Positions 16,930 to 23,671 of a DNA stretch of 33,361 nucleotides are shown here, in pieces. A program made the translations under genes and the position numbers. The notes below the pieces were generated by a model, which was not told where the DNA came from, did not search any database, and was given only the letters and a program-made list of their open reading frames with translations. The stretch's first letter is position 1; every line of letters starts with the position of its first letter. Source of the DNA: Anaerolineae bacterium (GTDB taxonomy: Bacteria > Chloroflexota > Anaerolineae > Aggregatilineales > Aggregatilineaceae); NCBI GenBank assembly GCA_027494015.1, contig JAOSJP010000001.1:903844-937204 (forward strand), in the 5' to 3' direction.

Positions 16930-17913
16930 ATGGAATACGTCAATCTGGGCCGTTCGGGCCTCAAAGTCTCGCGCATTTGCCTGGGCATGTTGAGCTTTGG
17001 GTCGTCACAGTCGCGCCCCTGGATTCTTGACGAAGCGGACAGCCGCCCCATCGTCCAGCGGGCGGTTGAGCTGGGCATCACCTTCTTCGACACGGCGGAT
17101 ATGTATTCCGAGGGCTTCAGCGAGGAGATCACCGGGCGGATGCTGCGCGATTTCTTCGCCCGGCGCGACGAATATGTGGTCGCCACCAAGGTCTTTTATC
17201 CGATGGGCGACAAGCCTAACCAGCGCGGGTTGTCGCGCAAGCATATCATGGACGCCGCCGAAGCGTCGCTGCACCGCCTGGGAACGGAGTACATTGACCT
17301 CTACCAGATTCACCGCTGGGATTACGAGACACCCATCGAGGAAGTGTTGGCCGCGCTGCACGACCTGGTGACCGCTGGCAAAGTGCGCTATATCGGCGCG
17401 TCCAGCATGTGGGCCTGGCAGTTCATCAAGGCCCAGTACACGGCGGACCTGTACGGCTGGACGCGCTTTGTGTCCATGCAGAACCATTACAACCTGCTGG
17501 TGCGCGAAGAAGAGCGCGAGATGATCCCCTGCTGCATAGACCAGGGGGTGGGCGTTATCCCCTGGAGTCCGCTGGCGCGCGGCCTGCTAGCCGGCAGGCG
17601 CTCGCGGCACGCTGGCGGCGAGAGCAAGCGCGCACAGAGCGACGACCTGGCTGCGTACTACTACCATCGCGACCGGGATTGGGACATTGTGGAGCGTGTC
17701 GAGGAAGTGGCCATGCGGCTGGGTGTTGCGCCGGCCCAGGTAGCCATCGCCTGGCTGCTGCACAAGCCAGGGGTCACCAGCCCGATCGTGGGGGCCACCA
17801 GGATCGAGCACCTCGAAGATGCTGTCAAAGCGCTTAGCGTCAGCCTCTCCGAGCAGGACATGGCCTGCCTGGAAGAGCTATACGAGCCGAAGCCCGTGCT
17901 TGAGTACAGTTAA
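16930..17913 (+). CDS. Aldo/keto reductase (YajO-like)
   Basis: This 327-residue NADPH-dependent AKR has the catalytic tetrad Asp54, Tyr59 (FDTADMYSEG), Lys87 (VVATKVF) and His128 (LYQIHRWD). The C-terminal cofactor region is SPIVGATRIEHLEDAV. ATG 16930 has AGGAG seven bases before it; the extension to 16861 adds a low-complexity proline segment and is rejected. The gene is co-oriented with the transporter operon and probably its last member. It may reduce an aldehyde intermediate or oxidise the imported sugar. YajO/YghZ-like AKRs have broad specificity, so the substrate is not assigned. Confidence 0.87.
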   Translation: MEYVNLGRSGLKVSRICLGMLSFGSSQSRPWILDEADSRPIVQRAVELGITFFDTADMYSEGFSEEITGRMLRDFFARRDEYVVATKVFYPMGDKPNQRGLSRKHIMDAAEASLHRLGTEYIDLYQIHRWDYETPIEEVLAALHDLVTAGKVRYIGASSMWAWQFIKAQYTADLYGWTRFVSMQNHYNLLVREEEREMIPCCIDQGVGVIPWSPLARGLLAGRRSRHAGGESKRAQSDDLAAYYYHRDRDWDIVERVEEVAMRLGVAPAQVAIAWLLHKPGVTSPIVGATRIEHLEDAVKALSVSLSEQDMACLEELYEPKPVLEYS

Positions 17914-17973
17914 CGTTGGGACGGGAGAAGGCGCTCCCTCATACACCTTGACGATCATGATCGGTAGCCGCTT

Positions 17974-18003
17974 GTAGAGGCGGGTTTGCAAACCCGCCTC
18001 TAC
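17974..18003. repeat. Palindromic repeat, GTAGRGGCGGGTTT type, copy 1
   Basis: A perfect 14-bp inverted repeat (GTAGAGGCGGGTTT / AAACCCGCCTCTAC) encloses a 2-base centre. A second copy lies at 26950-26979. It falls between convergent genes (aldo/keto reductase and radical SAM), where it could also act as a bidirectional transcription stop, although no clear T-run follows. Confidence 0.75.
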
Positions 18004-18064
18004 ATGACATTTGCGCGTATTACCCATCTCCAATGTCAGATCTCATCAGGAGGGCGCGTCTCCG

Positions 18065-19207
18065 TCAGAACAGCCGCGGCTGCTCGACCGGACGCCGCCC
18101 ATCGAGCAGCAGGTAAGCCGCCGCGCGCTCGACGTTGGCCACGCCCGCGCCGCGCAGATCGCTGAGGCTGCGCAGTTTTCCCCCGCGCCGCGCCGCCACA
18201 ATGCGCTCTGCCCCCTTCGCGCCAATCCCCGGCACGCGCAATAGTTCCTGCCGCGTCGCTGTGTTCACTTCCAGCGGCGCTTCGCGCAGGTGCGCCTCGG
18301 CCCAGGCACGCTTGGGGTCTACGTTCAGAGGCAGGTTGCCGCTCGCCGAGAAGGGCATCTCCTCCAGCCCGAAGCCATAGTCGCGGATGAGGAAGCTCGC
18401 CTGGTAGAGGCGGACGCGCCGCGTGTCGTTCGTTGGGGCGACGTTATCGAGCGGCGTGTCGGCGACCGGGCGGAATGCCGAAAAGTAGACGCGGGCCAGC
18501 CCCAACTGATGGTGCAGGTGCTCGGTGGCGCTGAGCAGCTCGACATCCGGCTCGCCCGCCGGCCCCACGACGAATTCGGTCGTGCTGCTGGCACGCAGCC
18601 GCCCTTCGCTGGCCTGGCGCAGCTCGTGCACCCAGCGCAGCGGGTCGAGCAGCTCGGCGGTGAACTGCTTGCTGGGGGCAATGCGCGCCAGCCGGTCGGC
18701 GGTCGGCGCTTCGAGGTTGGCCGAGACGCGGTTCGCCAGGGTCATCGCCCGCAACACCTGGTCGCGCTCCGCGCCAGGCATGATCTTCAGGTGCATATAG
18801 CCCCGGAAGTGGTATTTCTCGCGCAGGATGGCCCCCACGTCGAGGATCGCGTCCTGGCTGGTCACGCCGCCGCGCACTACGCCCGACGAGAGGAACAACC
18901 CCTCCACCGCGCCCGCCCGGTAGAGCGCCATGAAGCCGCGCGCCAGATCGTCGGGGGTGATCTTGACGCGGCGCATGGCCGAGCGCCCAGCGCGAAACGG
19001 GCAATAGAAGCAGTCGCGCTCGCAGGCGGTGGTCGTCATCGCCTTGAGCACGGGCATGCGCCGGCTGCCGGCGACAACATGGGTGATGCACTCGCTCAGG
19101 TCGGGGACATTGCGGCGGCGGGCGGGGCGCTCGTGTTCGGGCGCGTCGCCCACCGACTCAAGGTCGCCGGTGCCGCGCAGGCGTTCGAGCAGGTCGTGGC
19201 CGTCCAT
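18065..19207 (-). CDS. Radical SAM protein with helix-hairpin-helix domain, putative DNA modification/repair
   Basis: This 380-residue protein carries the radical SAM cluster motif CERDCFYC (Cys62, Cys66, Cys69) within a TIM-barrel half. It is followed by LFLSSGVVRGG and NLEAPTADRLARIAP stretches. The C-terminal helix-hairpin-helix DNA-binding motif (LLRVPGIGAKGAERIVAARRGGKL) is near residues 328-352. This arrangement matches the family annotated as putative DNA modification/repair radical SAM, which is often encoded beside a uracil-DNA-glycosylase-like protein; that partner is not in this window. The start ATG is at 19207. Its promoter contains a LexA-type box (19251-19264), supporting an SOS-regulated DNA-damage role. 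The biochemical reaction is unknown. Confidence 0.85.
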   Translation of the reverse strand: MDGHDLLERLRGTGDLESVGDAPEHERPARRRNVPDLSECITHVVAGSRRMPVLKAMTTTACERDCFYCPFRAGRSAMRRVKITPDDLARGFMALYRAGAVEGLFLSSGVVRGGVTSQDAILDVGAILREKYHFRGYMHLKIMPGAERDQVLRAMTLANRVSANLEAPTADRLARIAPSKQFTAELLDPLRWVHELRQASEGRLRASSTTEFVVGPAGEPDVELLSATEHLHHQLGLARVYFSAFRPVADTPLDNVAPTNDTRRVRLYQASFLIRDYGFGLEEMPFSASGNLPLNVDPKRAWAEAHLREAPLEVNTATRQELLRVPGIGAKGAERIVAARRGGKLRSLSDLRGAGVANVERAAAYLLLDGRRPVEQPRLF

Positions 19208-19243
19208 GAGACACCTGGCTTTCGCTTGCTCAATGATACTATA

Positions 19244-19272
19244 AGTATAACGAACTTTTGTTCTATTCGCAA
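19244..19272 (-). promoter_or_regulatory. Promoter of the radical SAM gene
   Basis: Read leftward, the site is TTGCGA (19272-19267), a 17-base spacer, then TATACT (19249-19244). It lies 37 bases before the radical SAM ATG. The spacer contains the LexA box at 19251-19264. Confidence 0.65.
19251..19264. promoter_or_regulatory. LexA (SOS) box, Gram-positive/Chloroflexota type
   Basis: The sequence is CGAACTTTTGTTCT. The inner GAAC-N4-GTTC is a perfect inverted repeat and matches the DinR/LexA pattern CGAAC-N4-GTTC. It lies exactly between the -35 and -10 of the radical SAM gene, ideal for repression. Confidence 0.7.
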
Positions 19273-19312
19273 GATGAAACGGGCGCGTGCAAAGGGCGGG
19301 CGCGCAAAGAGC

Positions 19313-19346
19313 AGACTTCCGAAGTCTTCGAAGACTTCGGAAGTCT
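19313..19346. repeat. Palindromic repeat, AGACTTCCGAAGTY type, copy 1
   Basis: This is a perfect 34-bp palindrome with half-site AGACTTCCGAAGTCTTC. Copies lie at 21845-21878 and 26895-26927. The following GTRCGGCRGRAGGCC flank is shared with the 21845 copy, so the mobile unit may be larger than the palindrome. It lies in the 521-base gap between the radical SAM and deformylase genes. Confidence 0.8.
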
Positions 19347-19515
19347 AGTACGGCAGGAGGCCCCGCCTGCCGACCCAGGTCTTCCCCTCTGGCTCGGCTG
19401 GCTCAGGGGCGGATAGCCATCCAGAAAGCATCAAGATCGGCTTGCTTCGTTTACCTCACTCCCGCGCCGGATGAGAGCAAAGGTTGTCAGCGACTTGTTT
19501 GACGTGGGGGTGTTG

Positions 19516-19575
19516 ACCTCACCCCCAGCTTCGCCCCGCTCGGTGAGGCGCGTCAGCGCCGAGCGGGGGTGAGGT
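19516..19575. repeat. GC-rich inverted repeat in a 521-base gap
   Basis: ACCTCACCCCC (19516-19526) and CCCCGCTCGG (19534-19543) pair with CCGAGCGGGGGTGAGGT (19559-19575). An inner GGCGC/GCGCC stem is present. The CTCACCCCC...GGGGGTGAG ends resemble the element at 26984-27061. Apart from this, the neighbouring palindrome and the promoter/LexA site, the gap 19208-19728 holds no gene that I can support. Confidence 0.55.
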
Positions 19576-19728
19576 AAAGGGGAGCGCCAGAGCAGCGCCC
19601 CTACCTGACACACTTTGCACGCACCCCCCGCGCCAAACGATTCGCAGGCAACCTGTGCACGCGCCCGAAGGAGTTGAGAATAGAAAGGGACTTGTGGGTG
19701 AGGTGTCAACGAGAGGGGCGAGCAGCAG

Positions 19729-20301
19729 CTACCACTCGCCCTCTTCGACCGCTTCAATCATGCCCGCCAGGGGATCGGGCTGTCCCTCGGTGAACTCGTG
19801 GCCGCGCGCCCGCCACATGTCGCTGGCGCGGTCAATGAACAGCACGCCGTCCAGGTGATCGATCTCGTGCTGGAAGACGCGCGCCAGCCAGTCCCGCGCC
19901 TTGATGCGCAGCTCCTTGCCCGCGCGATCCTGGCCGCGCACGGTCACGGCCACGTGACGGTTGACTGTGCCATAGTAGCCGGGGATGGACAGGCACGCTT
20001 CCACGCCATCTACCATCTCGCGCGAGGCGCGCACGATCTCCGGGTTGACTACGGCGTAGAGCACGCCCGCGTCCTCCCCGTATTCCTTTCTGGATTCTTC
20101 GTCGTCGGGCAGGTGCACGACGATCACCCGCTGGCTGACAGCTACCTGGGGCGCGGCCAGGCCCACGCCGGGGGCGGCCAGCATGGTCTCTACCATATCA
20201 TCAATGAGCCGTTGCAGCCTGGGATCGCCGAAGTCACGGACCTTGTGCGCTTTCTTGCGCAGGGTCGGGTTCTGTGGGGTGATCACTTCACGGATCGCCA
20301 T
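19729..20301 (-). CDS. def: Peptide deformylase
   Basis: This 190-residue metalloenzyme removes the formyl group from N-terminal fMet of nascent proteins. All three family motifs are present: GVGLAAPQ (45-52); EACLSIPG with metal ligand Cys103, here EACLS instead of the usual EGCLS; and QHEIDHLDG with His145, Glu146 and His149. The length is normal. It is transcribed leftward and alone. Upstream on the same strand a TTGCAC-N16-TACAAT promoter can be seen. Activity is expected to be normal, since Gly-to-Ala in motif 2 leaves the Cys ligand in place. Confidence 0.93.
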   Translation of the reverse strand: MAIREVITPQNPTLRKKAHKVRDFGDPRLQRLIDDMVETMLAAPGVGLAAPQVAVSQRVIVVHLPDDEESRKEYGEDAGVLYAVVNPEIVRASREMVDGVEACLSIPGYYGTVNRHVAVTVRGQDRAGKELRIKARDWLARVFQHEIDHLDGVLFIDRASDMWRARGHEFTEGQPDPLAGMIEAVEEGEW

Positions 20302-20341
20302 GAGTACAATCGCTTTCCATACGCGGACTTTGCCTGACCGG

Positions 20342-20369
20342 ATTGTAGCGAATCTGGTGGCGGGTGCAA
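20342..20369 (-). promoter_or_regulatory. Probable promoter of def
   Basis: Read leftward, the site is TTGCAC (20369-20364), 16 bases, then TACAAT (20347-20342), about 40 bases before the deformylase ATG. The match is moderate. Confidence 0.45.
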
Positions 20370-20466
20370 AGCATCATCGCAGAGAGCAGAGAATCTTCGC
20401 GCCCTTCGCGTCTTGGCGCTTCAATGAAATGCGCCCCTGAGCCGAAAGCGCCCGCTGGCCGGGGAG

Positions 20467-20495
20467 TTCGCAAGCACTGCAATTCGCGCTATACT
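20467..20495 (+). promoter_or_regulatory. Probable promoter of alr
   Basis: The site is TTCGCA (20467-20472), 17 bases, then TATACT (20490-20495), about 90 bases before the alanine racemase ATG. It has a good -10 and a weak -35. Confidence 0.45.
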
Positions 20496-20584
20496 GGTCG
20501 GGCTTCCCCATCTCGCGTCAGCGCGTTCTGGGGGAACTCGTGTGCCAGGCGAGACAGGCGGGCCAGCCCGCGAAACGACGGAAC

Positions 20585-21718
20585 ATGAGCGACGCGCCAT
20601 CCCCGGCCATCACCTATATCGAAGTGGACCTGGACGCCATTGCCCACAACGTGCGCACGTTCAAGGCGTTCATTGGGCCGTCGGTCGAGTTGTTCGCCGT
20701 CGTCAAGGCCAACGCCTACGGGCACGGCCTGGTGCCGGTCGCCCAGACGGTGCTCAGGCACGGCGTTTCGCGCCTGGCCATCGGGCGGCTGAGCGAGGGC
20801 TTGCAGCTTCGCCAGGCGGGGATCAGCGCGCCAGTGCTGGCTCTGTGCTACCTGATGCCGGACGAGCTGCGCATCGCCGTCGAGCGCGATCTGGTGCCGA
20901 CCGTCGGCGAGATGGAGTCGGCGTTGGTGGTGGCGGCGCTGGGCGTGGCGCGCCAGAAACCGGTGCCTGTGCACGTCAAGATAGACACCGGCATGGGGCG
21001 ATATGGCGTGATGCCCGACCAGGCGGTGTCTTTCTTCAACCAGATCGCCACCCTGCCAGGGCTGGTCGTCGAGGGAATTTTCACCCACTTCGCCACCGCC
21101 GACGAGCGCGACAAGACCTTTGCCCGCGAGCAGTTCCAAATCTTCCAGGATGTGCTGGCCGAGCTAAGCGCCGCCGGGCACCCGCTCCCCTTGCTGCACG
21201 CTGCCAACAGCGCCGCCGCGCTCGATCTGCCGGAGACGCATCTCGACGCGGTGCGCTCCGGGCTGGCGCTCTACGGCATGTACCCCTCCAATGACGTGAG
21301 CCACGCCCTGCTGCTCAAGCCGGCGTTGACGCTCAAGAGCCATGTCGCCAGCGCGCGCCAGTTGCCCGCCGGGGCGAGCATCAGCTACGGGCGCACGTAT
21401 ATCACCCCGCGTCCCATGTCGGTCGCCCTGGTGCCCATCGGCTATGGCGACGGCTATCACCGCCTGCTCTCCAACCGGGGCGCGGTGCTGATCAACGGAC
21501 GGCGCGCGCCGATTGTGGGGCGGGTGTGCATGGATCAGGTGGTGGTGGACGTGTCCGGCTGCGGGCCGGTGACTCTCAACGACGAGGTGGTGCTCATCGG
21601 CCAGCAGGGCGACGAGCGCATCACCGTCGAAGAGATCGCGGGGTGGGCGGAGACGATCAGCTACGAGATCACCACCGCGCTGCTGGACCGGCTGCCACGC
21701 TTCTTCAAAGGTGGGTGA
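20585..21718 (+). CDS. alr: Alanine racemase
   Basis: This 377-residue PLP enzyme interconverts L- and D-alanine for peptidoglycan synthesis. The PLP lysine Lys41 is in FAVVKANAYGHG. The opposite catalytic Tyr (about residue 268) is in ASISYGRTY. Other hallmarks are HVKIDTGMGRYG, FTHFATAD, RSGLALYGMYP and GRVCMDQVVVDV. ATG 20585 is taken as the start; an in-frame GTG at 20540 adds residues with no family similarity. It is monocistronic and diverges from def. It fits functionally with the large penicillin-binding protein further right. Confidence 0.94.
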   Translation: MSDAPSPAITYIEVDLDAIAHNVRTFKAFIGPSVELFAVVKANAYGHGLVPVAQTVLRHGVSRLAIGRLSEGLQLRQAGISAPVLALCYLMPDELRIAVERDLVPTVGEMESALVVAALGVARQKPVPVHVKIDTGMGRYGVMPDQAVSFFNQIATLPGLVVEGIFTHFATADERDKTFAREQFQIFQDVLAELSAAGHPLPLLHAANSAAALDLPETHLDAVRSGLALYGMYPSNDVSHALLLKPALTLKSHVASARQLPAGASISYGRTYITPRPMSVALVPIGYGDGYHRLLSNRGAVLINGRRAPIVGRVCMDQVVVDVSGCGPVTLNDEVVLIGQQGDERITVEEIAGWAETISYEITTALLDRLPRFFKGG

Positions 21719-21792
21719 CGGACGGCGCGCGGTCGCCCAGCCAGTTTGCCGCCCGCCGGGCACCCCCTGAGCGCAATTTCCGTCGAAATCAT

Positions 21793-21828
21793 CCCGTGGG
21801 GGCGTATGGCGATACGCCCCTAGACGGG
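21793..21828. repeat. Palindromic repeat, GGGGCGTAT type
   Basis: The stem is GGGGCGTAT (21799-21807) / ATACGCCCC (21812-21820) with a four-base loop, extended by outer CCCGT/ACGGG arms. It lies about 75 bases after alr and may help terminate it, but no T-run follows. It is a different sequence family from the neighbouring 21845-21878 palindrome. Confidence 0.6.
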
Positions 21829-21844
21829 CAGGCGCACGAAGATC

Positions 21845-21878
21845 AGACTTCCGAAGTCTCCGAAGACTTCGGAAGTCT
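21845..21878. repeat. Palindromic repeat, AGACTTCCGAAGTY type, copy 2
   Basis: This 34-bp near-perfect palindrome differs from the 19313 copy by one central base. The downstream flank TGCGGCGGAAGGCC also resembles that copy. It lies in the 367-base gap between alr and the receiver protein gene. Confidence 0.8.
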
Positions 21879-21957
21879 GGTGCGGCGGAAGGCCGCTCCC
21901 CTGACTGGCAGGGGTAGGTTTTTCATCCTTTGAGAGACCCTTTGAGAAGCTCTCTCC

Positions 21958-22039
21958 CCCCACCCCAAACCCCTCCCCCACAAGGAAGGAGAGGCTTAGC
22001 GTGCGCTGATGTTCCCCCTTCCCCCTCGTGGGGGAAGGG
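21958..22039. repeat. C-rich dispersed element with terminal hairpin
   Basis: Positions 21958-21976 are the reverse complement of positions 1-19 of the window. The stretch ends in a strong hairpin, CCCTTCCCCC-TCGT-GGGGGAAGGG (22016-22039). It fills the remainder of the gap before the leftward receiver gene. No coding potential is supported here. Confidence 0.5.
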
Positions 22040-22085
22040 CCGGGGATGGGGGGCAAAGCCAGGCGCACGACTTTTCAAACGGCCT

Positions 22086-22445
22086 CTAGAGCACCGCCTC
22101 AATGCGTTCGAGCAGCAGACGAGGCGAGAAGGGCTTGATGATGTAGTCGCTCGCCCCGGCCTCCAGCCCGGCCTCGATATCGGCTTGCTGACCGCGCGCC
22201 GAGATCAGAATCACGGGCGGGGCTGCGTCGCCATAGGCGCGTTTGACTTGCCGGCAGATATCCAACCCGCTCGCGCCAGGCAGCATGATGTCGAGCAGCA
22301 GCAAATCAGGCTTCTGCTCCAACGCACATGCCAGGGCTTCGTCGCCATTCTCAAACGGAATGACGAGGTGCCCGGCAGTCTCCAGCCGGCGCTGGATGAA
22401 GCGCAGAATATGAACTTCGTCCTCAGCCACCAGGATTGTGCTCAT
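22086..22445 (-). CDS. Single-domain response regulator (CheY-like receiver)
   Basis: This 119-residue stand-alone receiver domain has acidic pocket Glu8-Asp9 (VAEDE), phospho-acceptor Asp52 (LLLLDIMLP), switch Ser82 (ILISARG) and Lys104 (YIIKPFSP). No output domain follows; the protein ends at the last receiver helix. ATG 22445 is chosen, since the longer frame to 22502 adds non-family residues. It lies next to a second, larger response regulator gene in the same orientation, with no histidine kinase in the window. It presumably works through protein contacts in a phosphorelay. Confidence 0.85.
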   Translation of the reverse strand: MSTILVAEDEVHILRFIQRRLETAGHLVIPFENGDEALACALEQKPDLLLLDIMLPGASGLDICRQVKRAYGDAAPPVILISARGQQADIEAGLEAGASDYIIKPFSPRLLLERIEAVL

Positions 22446-22603
22446 GATGCCCCTCGCGTTTGGCGCCGGCTCGCTACCCCGCATAGCCAGGTATTGTACC
22501 ACCTTCGGCGAAGTCTGACGTGCGCTTTGTGAAGGGAGGGCGGGGGTGAGGCCTTGGGGTGTATGGTCATGCGCCCTGACGGGGGTGTGGCGGCGCAGCG
22601 CCC

Positions 22604-23352
22604 CTAGCTGGCGGGCTTTGTGGGCGGCTCTTCAGAAGGCGCGCGCGCGGGCTTCTGGGCGGTCGGCTGGGCGCGCCCAGCGAGCGCGAAGCAATAGCCC
22701 ACGCTGCGCGCGGTCAGGATGTACTGAGGCCGGCGCGGGTTCGGCTCCACTTTGCGGCGCAGACGGTGCATGTGCACGCGCAGCGTATCTTCATAGACAT
22801 TCTGCCCCGGCCACACACGGCTGAGCAACACCCGCGCGGGCACCGCCTGCCCGGCGCTGCGCAGCAGAATGTGCAGGATGTTGGCCTCGATAGGCGTCAG
22901 GGGAAAGTGCGCTTGCCCGCATGGAGCACGCTCTGGCCGAAGTCCACCGCCAGCCAGTCGTCAATGCGCGTGATGCGGCTCTGCAGTTCCCCCAGGCCGG
23001 GGATGCGGCTGAGGACGCGGTAGATGCGCGCAGTCAACTCGCGCATGTCGAACGGCTTGCGCACGTAGTCCTCGGCGTACTGCTGCAACCCCTTAACAAC
23101 GGTCTCAGCCTCCTTGTGCCCGGAGATGAAGATGATCGGCACGTCGCCCAACGCCTTGAGCCGGCTGCTCAGCCTGAAGCCGTCTATATCGGGCAGGCCG
23201 AGGTCAACCAGGGCCAGGTGCGGCAGCCCGTACAGCCGGATGTGCTGCAGGAACGTGGCGGCGCTGGCAAAGGTGGTCGCCTGATAGCCCTCCGTCTCCA
23301 ATCCGTCGCTGATCAGATCGGCCAGGGCCTGATCAGCGTCAACGACGGCCAC
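22604..23352 (-). pseudogene. OmpR/PhoB-family response regulator, single-base frameshift
   Basis: The N-terminal receiver (MAVVDADQAL..., Asp50 in LALVDLGLPD, Lys in DYVRKPF) runs from a GTG at 23352 and ends prematurely at 22897 with ...KRTFP. The missing continuation LTPIEANILHILLRSAGQAVPARVLLSRVW... is in another frame. It leads into an intact winged-helix output domain (YEDTLRVHMHRLRRKVEPNP...YILTARSVGYCF). Adding one base to the four-base G run at 22900-22903 restores a 249-residue protein, the normal length. The first acidic pair is reduced to Asp5 with Ala6. The lesion is either a homopolymer error or a real null allele; no kinase partner is visible. The receiver protein 22086-22445 lies downstream on the same strand. 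Confidence 0.8.
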
Positions 23353-23622
23353 GCGCCACTAGTCGTAATGATCCACAAGCAGCCACCTTCAGTGCATTTC
23401 GCTTGAGCAGCGGAGCGAAGCCCCCATTTGCCAGGCCGATCCGGGCCGTGCTAAGATAGCCCCCACAGGCCGGGCCACTGCGCCCCGTGTAGCATACTTC
23501 GCCAGCTTGGCTGGCGACAGGTGGGCAGGGGCAGTACAGCCGGCGTGTTATCGTTCATTGGCTTATGAGCCATGAGTCATGCGTTAGGGTCAGGGGATGT
23601 GAGCGTGCGCATCTGGACTCCG

Positions 23623-23648
23623 GACTCACGACTCCAGACTCACGACTC
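23623..23648. repeat. Short direct repeat in the gap before the PBP gene
   Basis: GACTCACGACTC occurs twice (23623-23634 and 23637-23648, period 14). Similar ATGAGCC/ATGAGTC words lie just upstream near 23568-23580. The gap 23353-23671 otherwise shows no gene or convincing promoter. Confidence 0.5.
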
Positions 23649-23671
23649 GTCACCAGCGCACCCCAAAGGCC

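Noticed and set aside
20542..21294. Second-frame open frame inside alanine racemase
   Set aside because: It is Arg-rich shadow sequence; the alanine racemase frame has all catalytic motifs.
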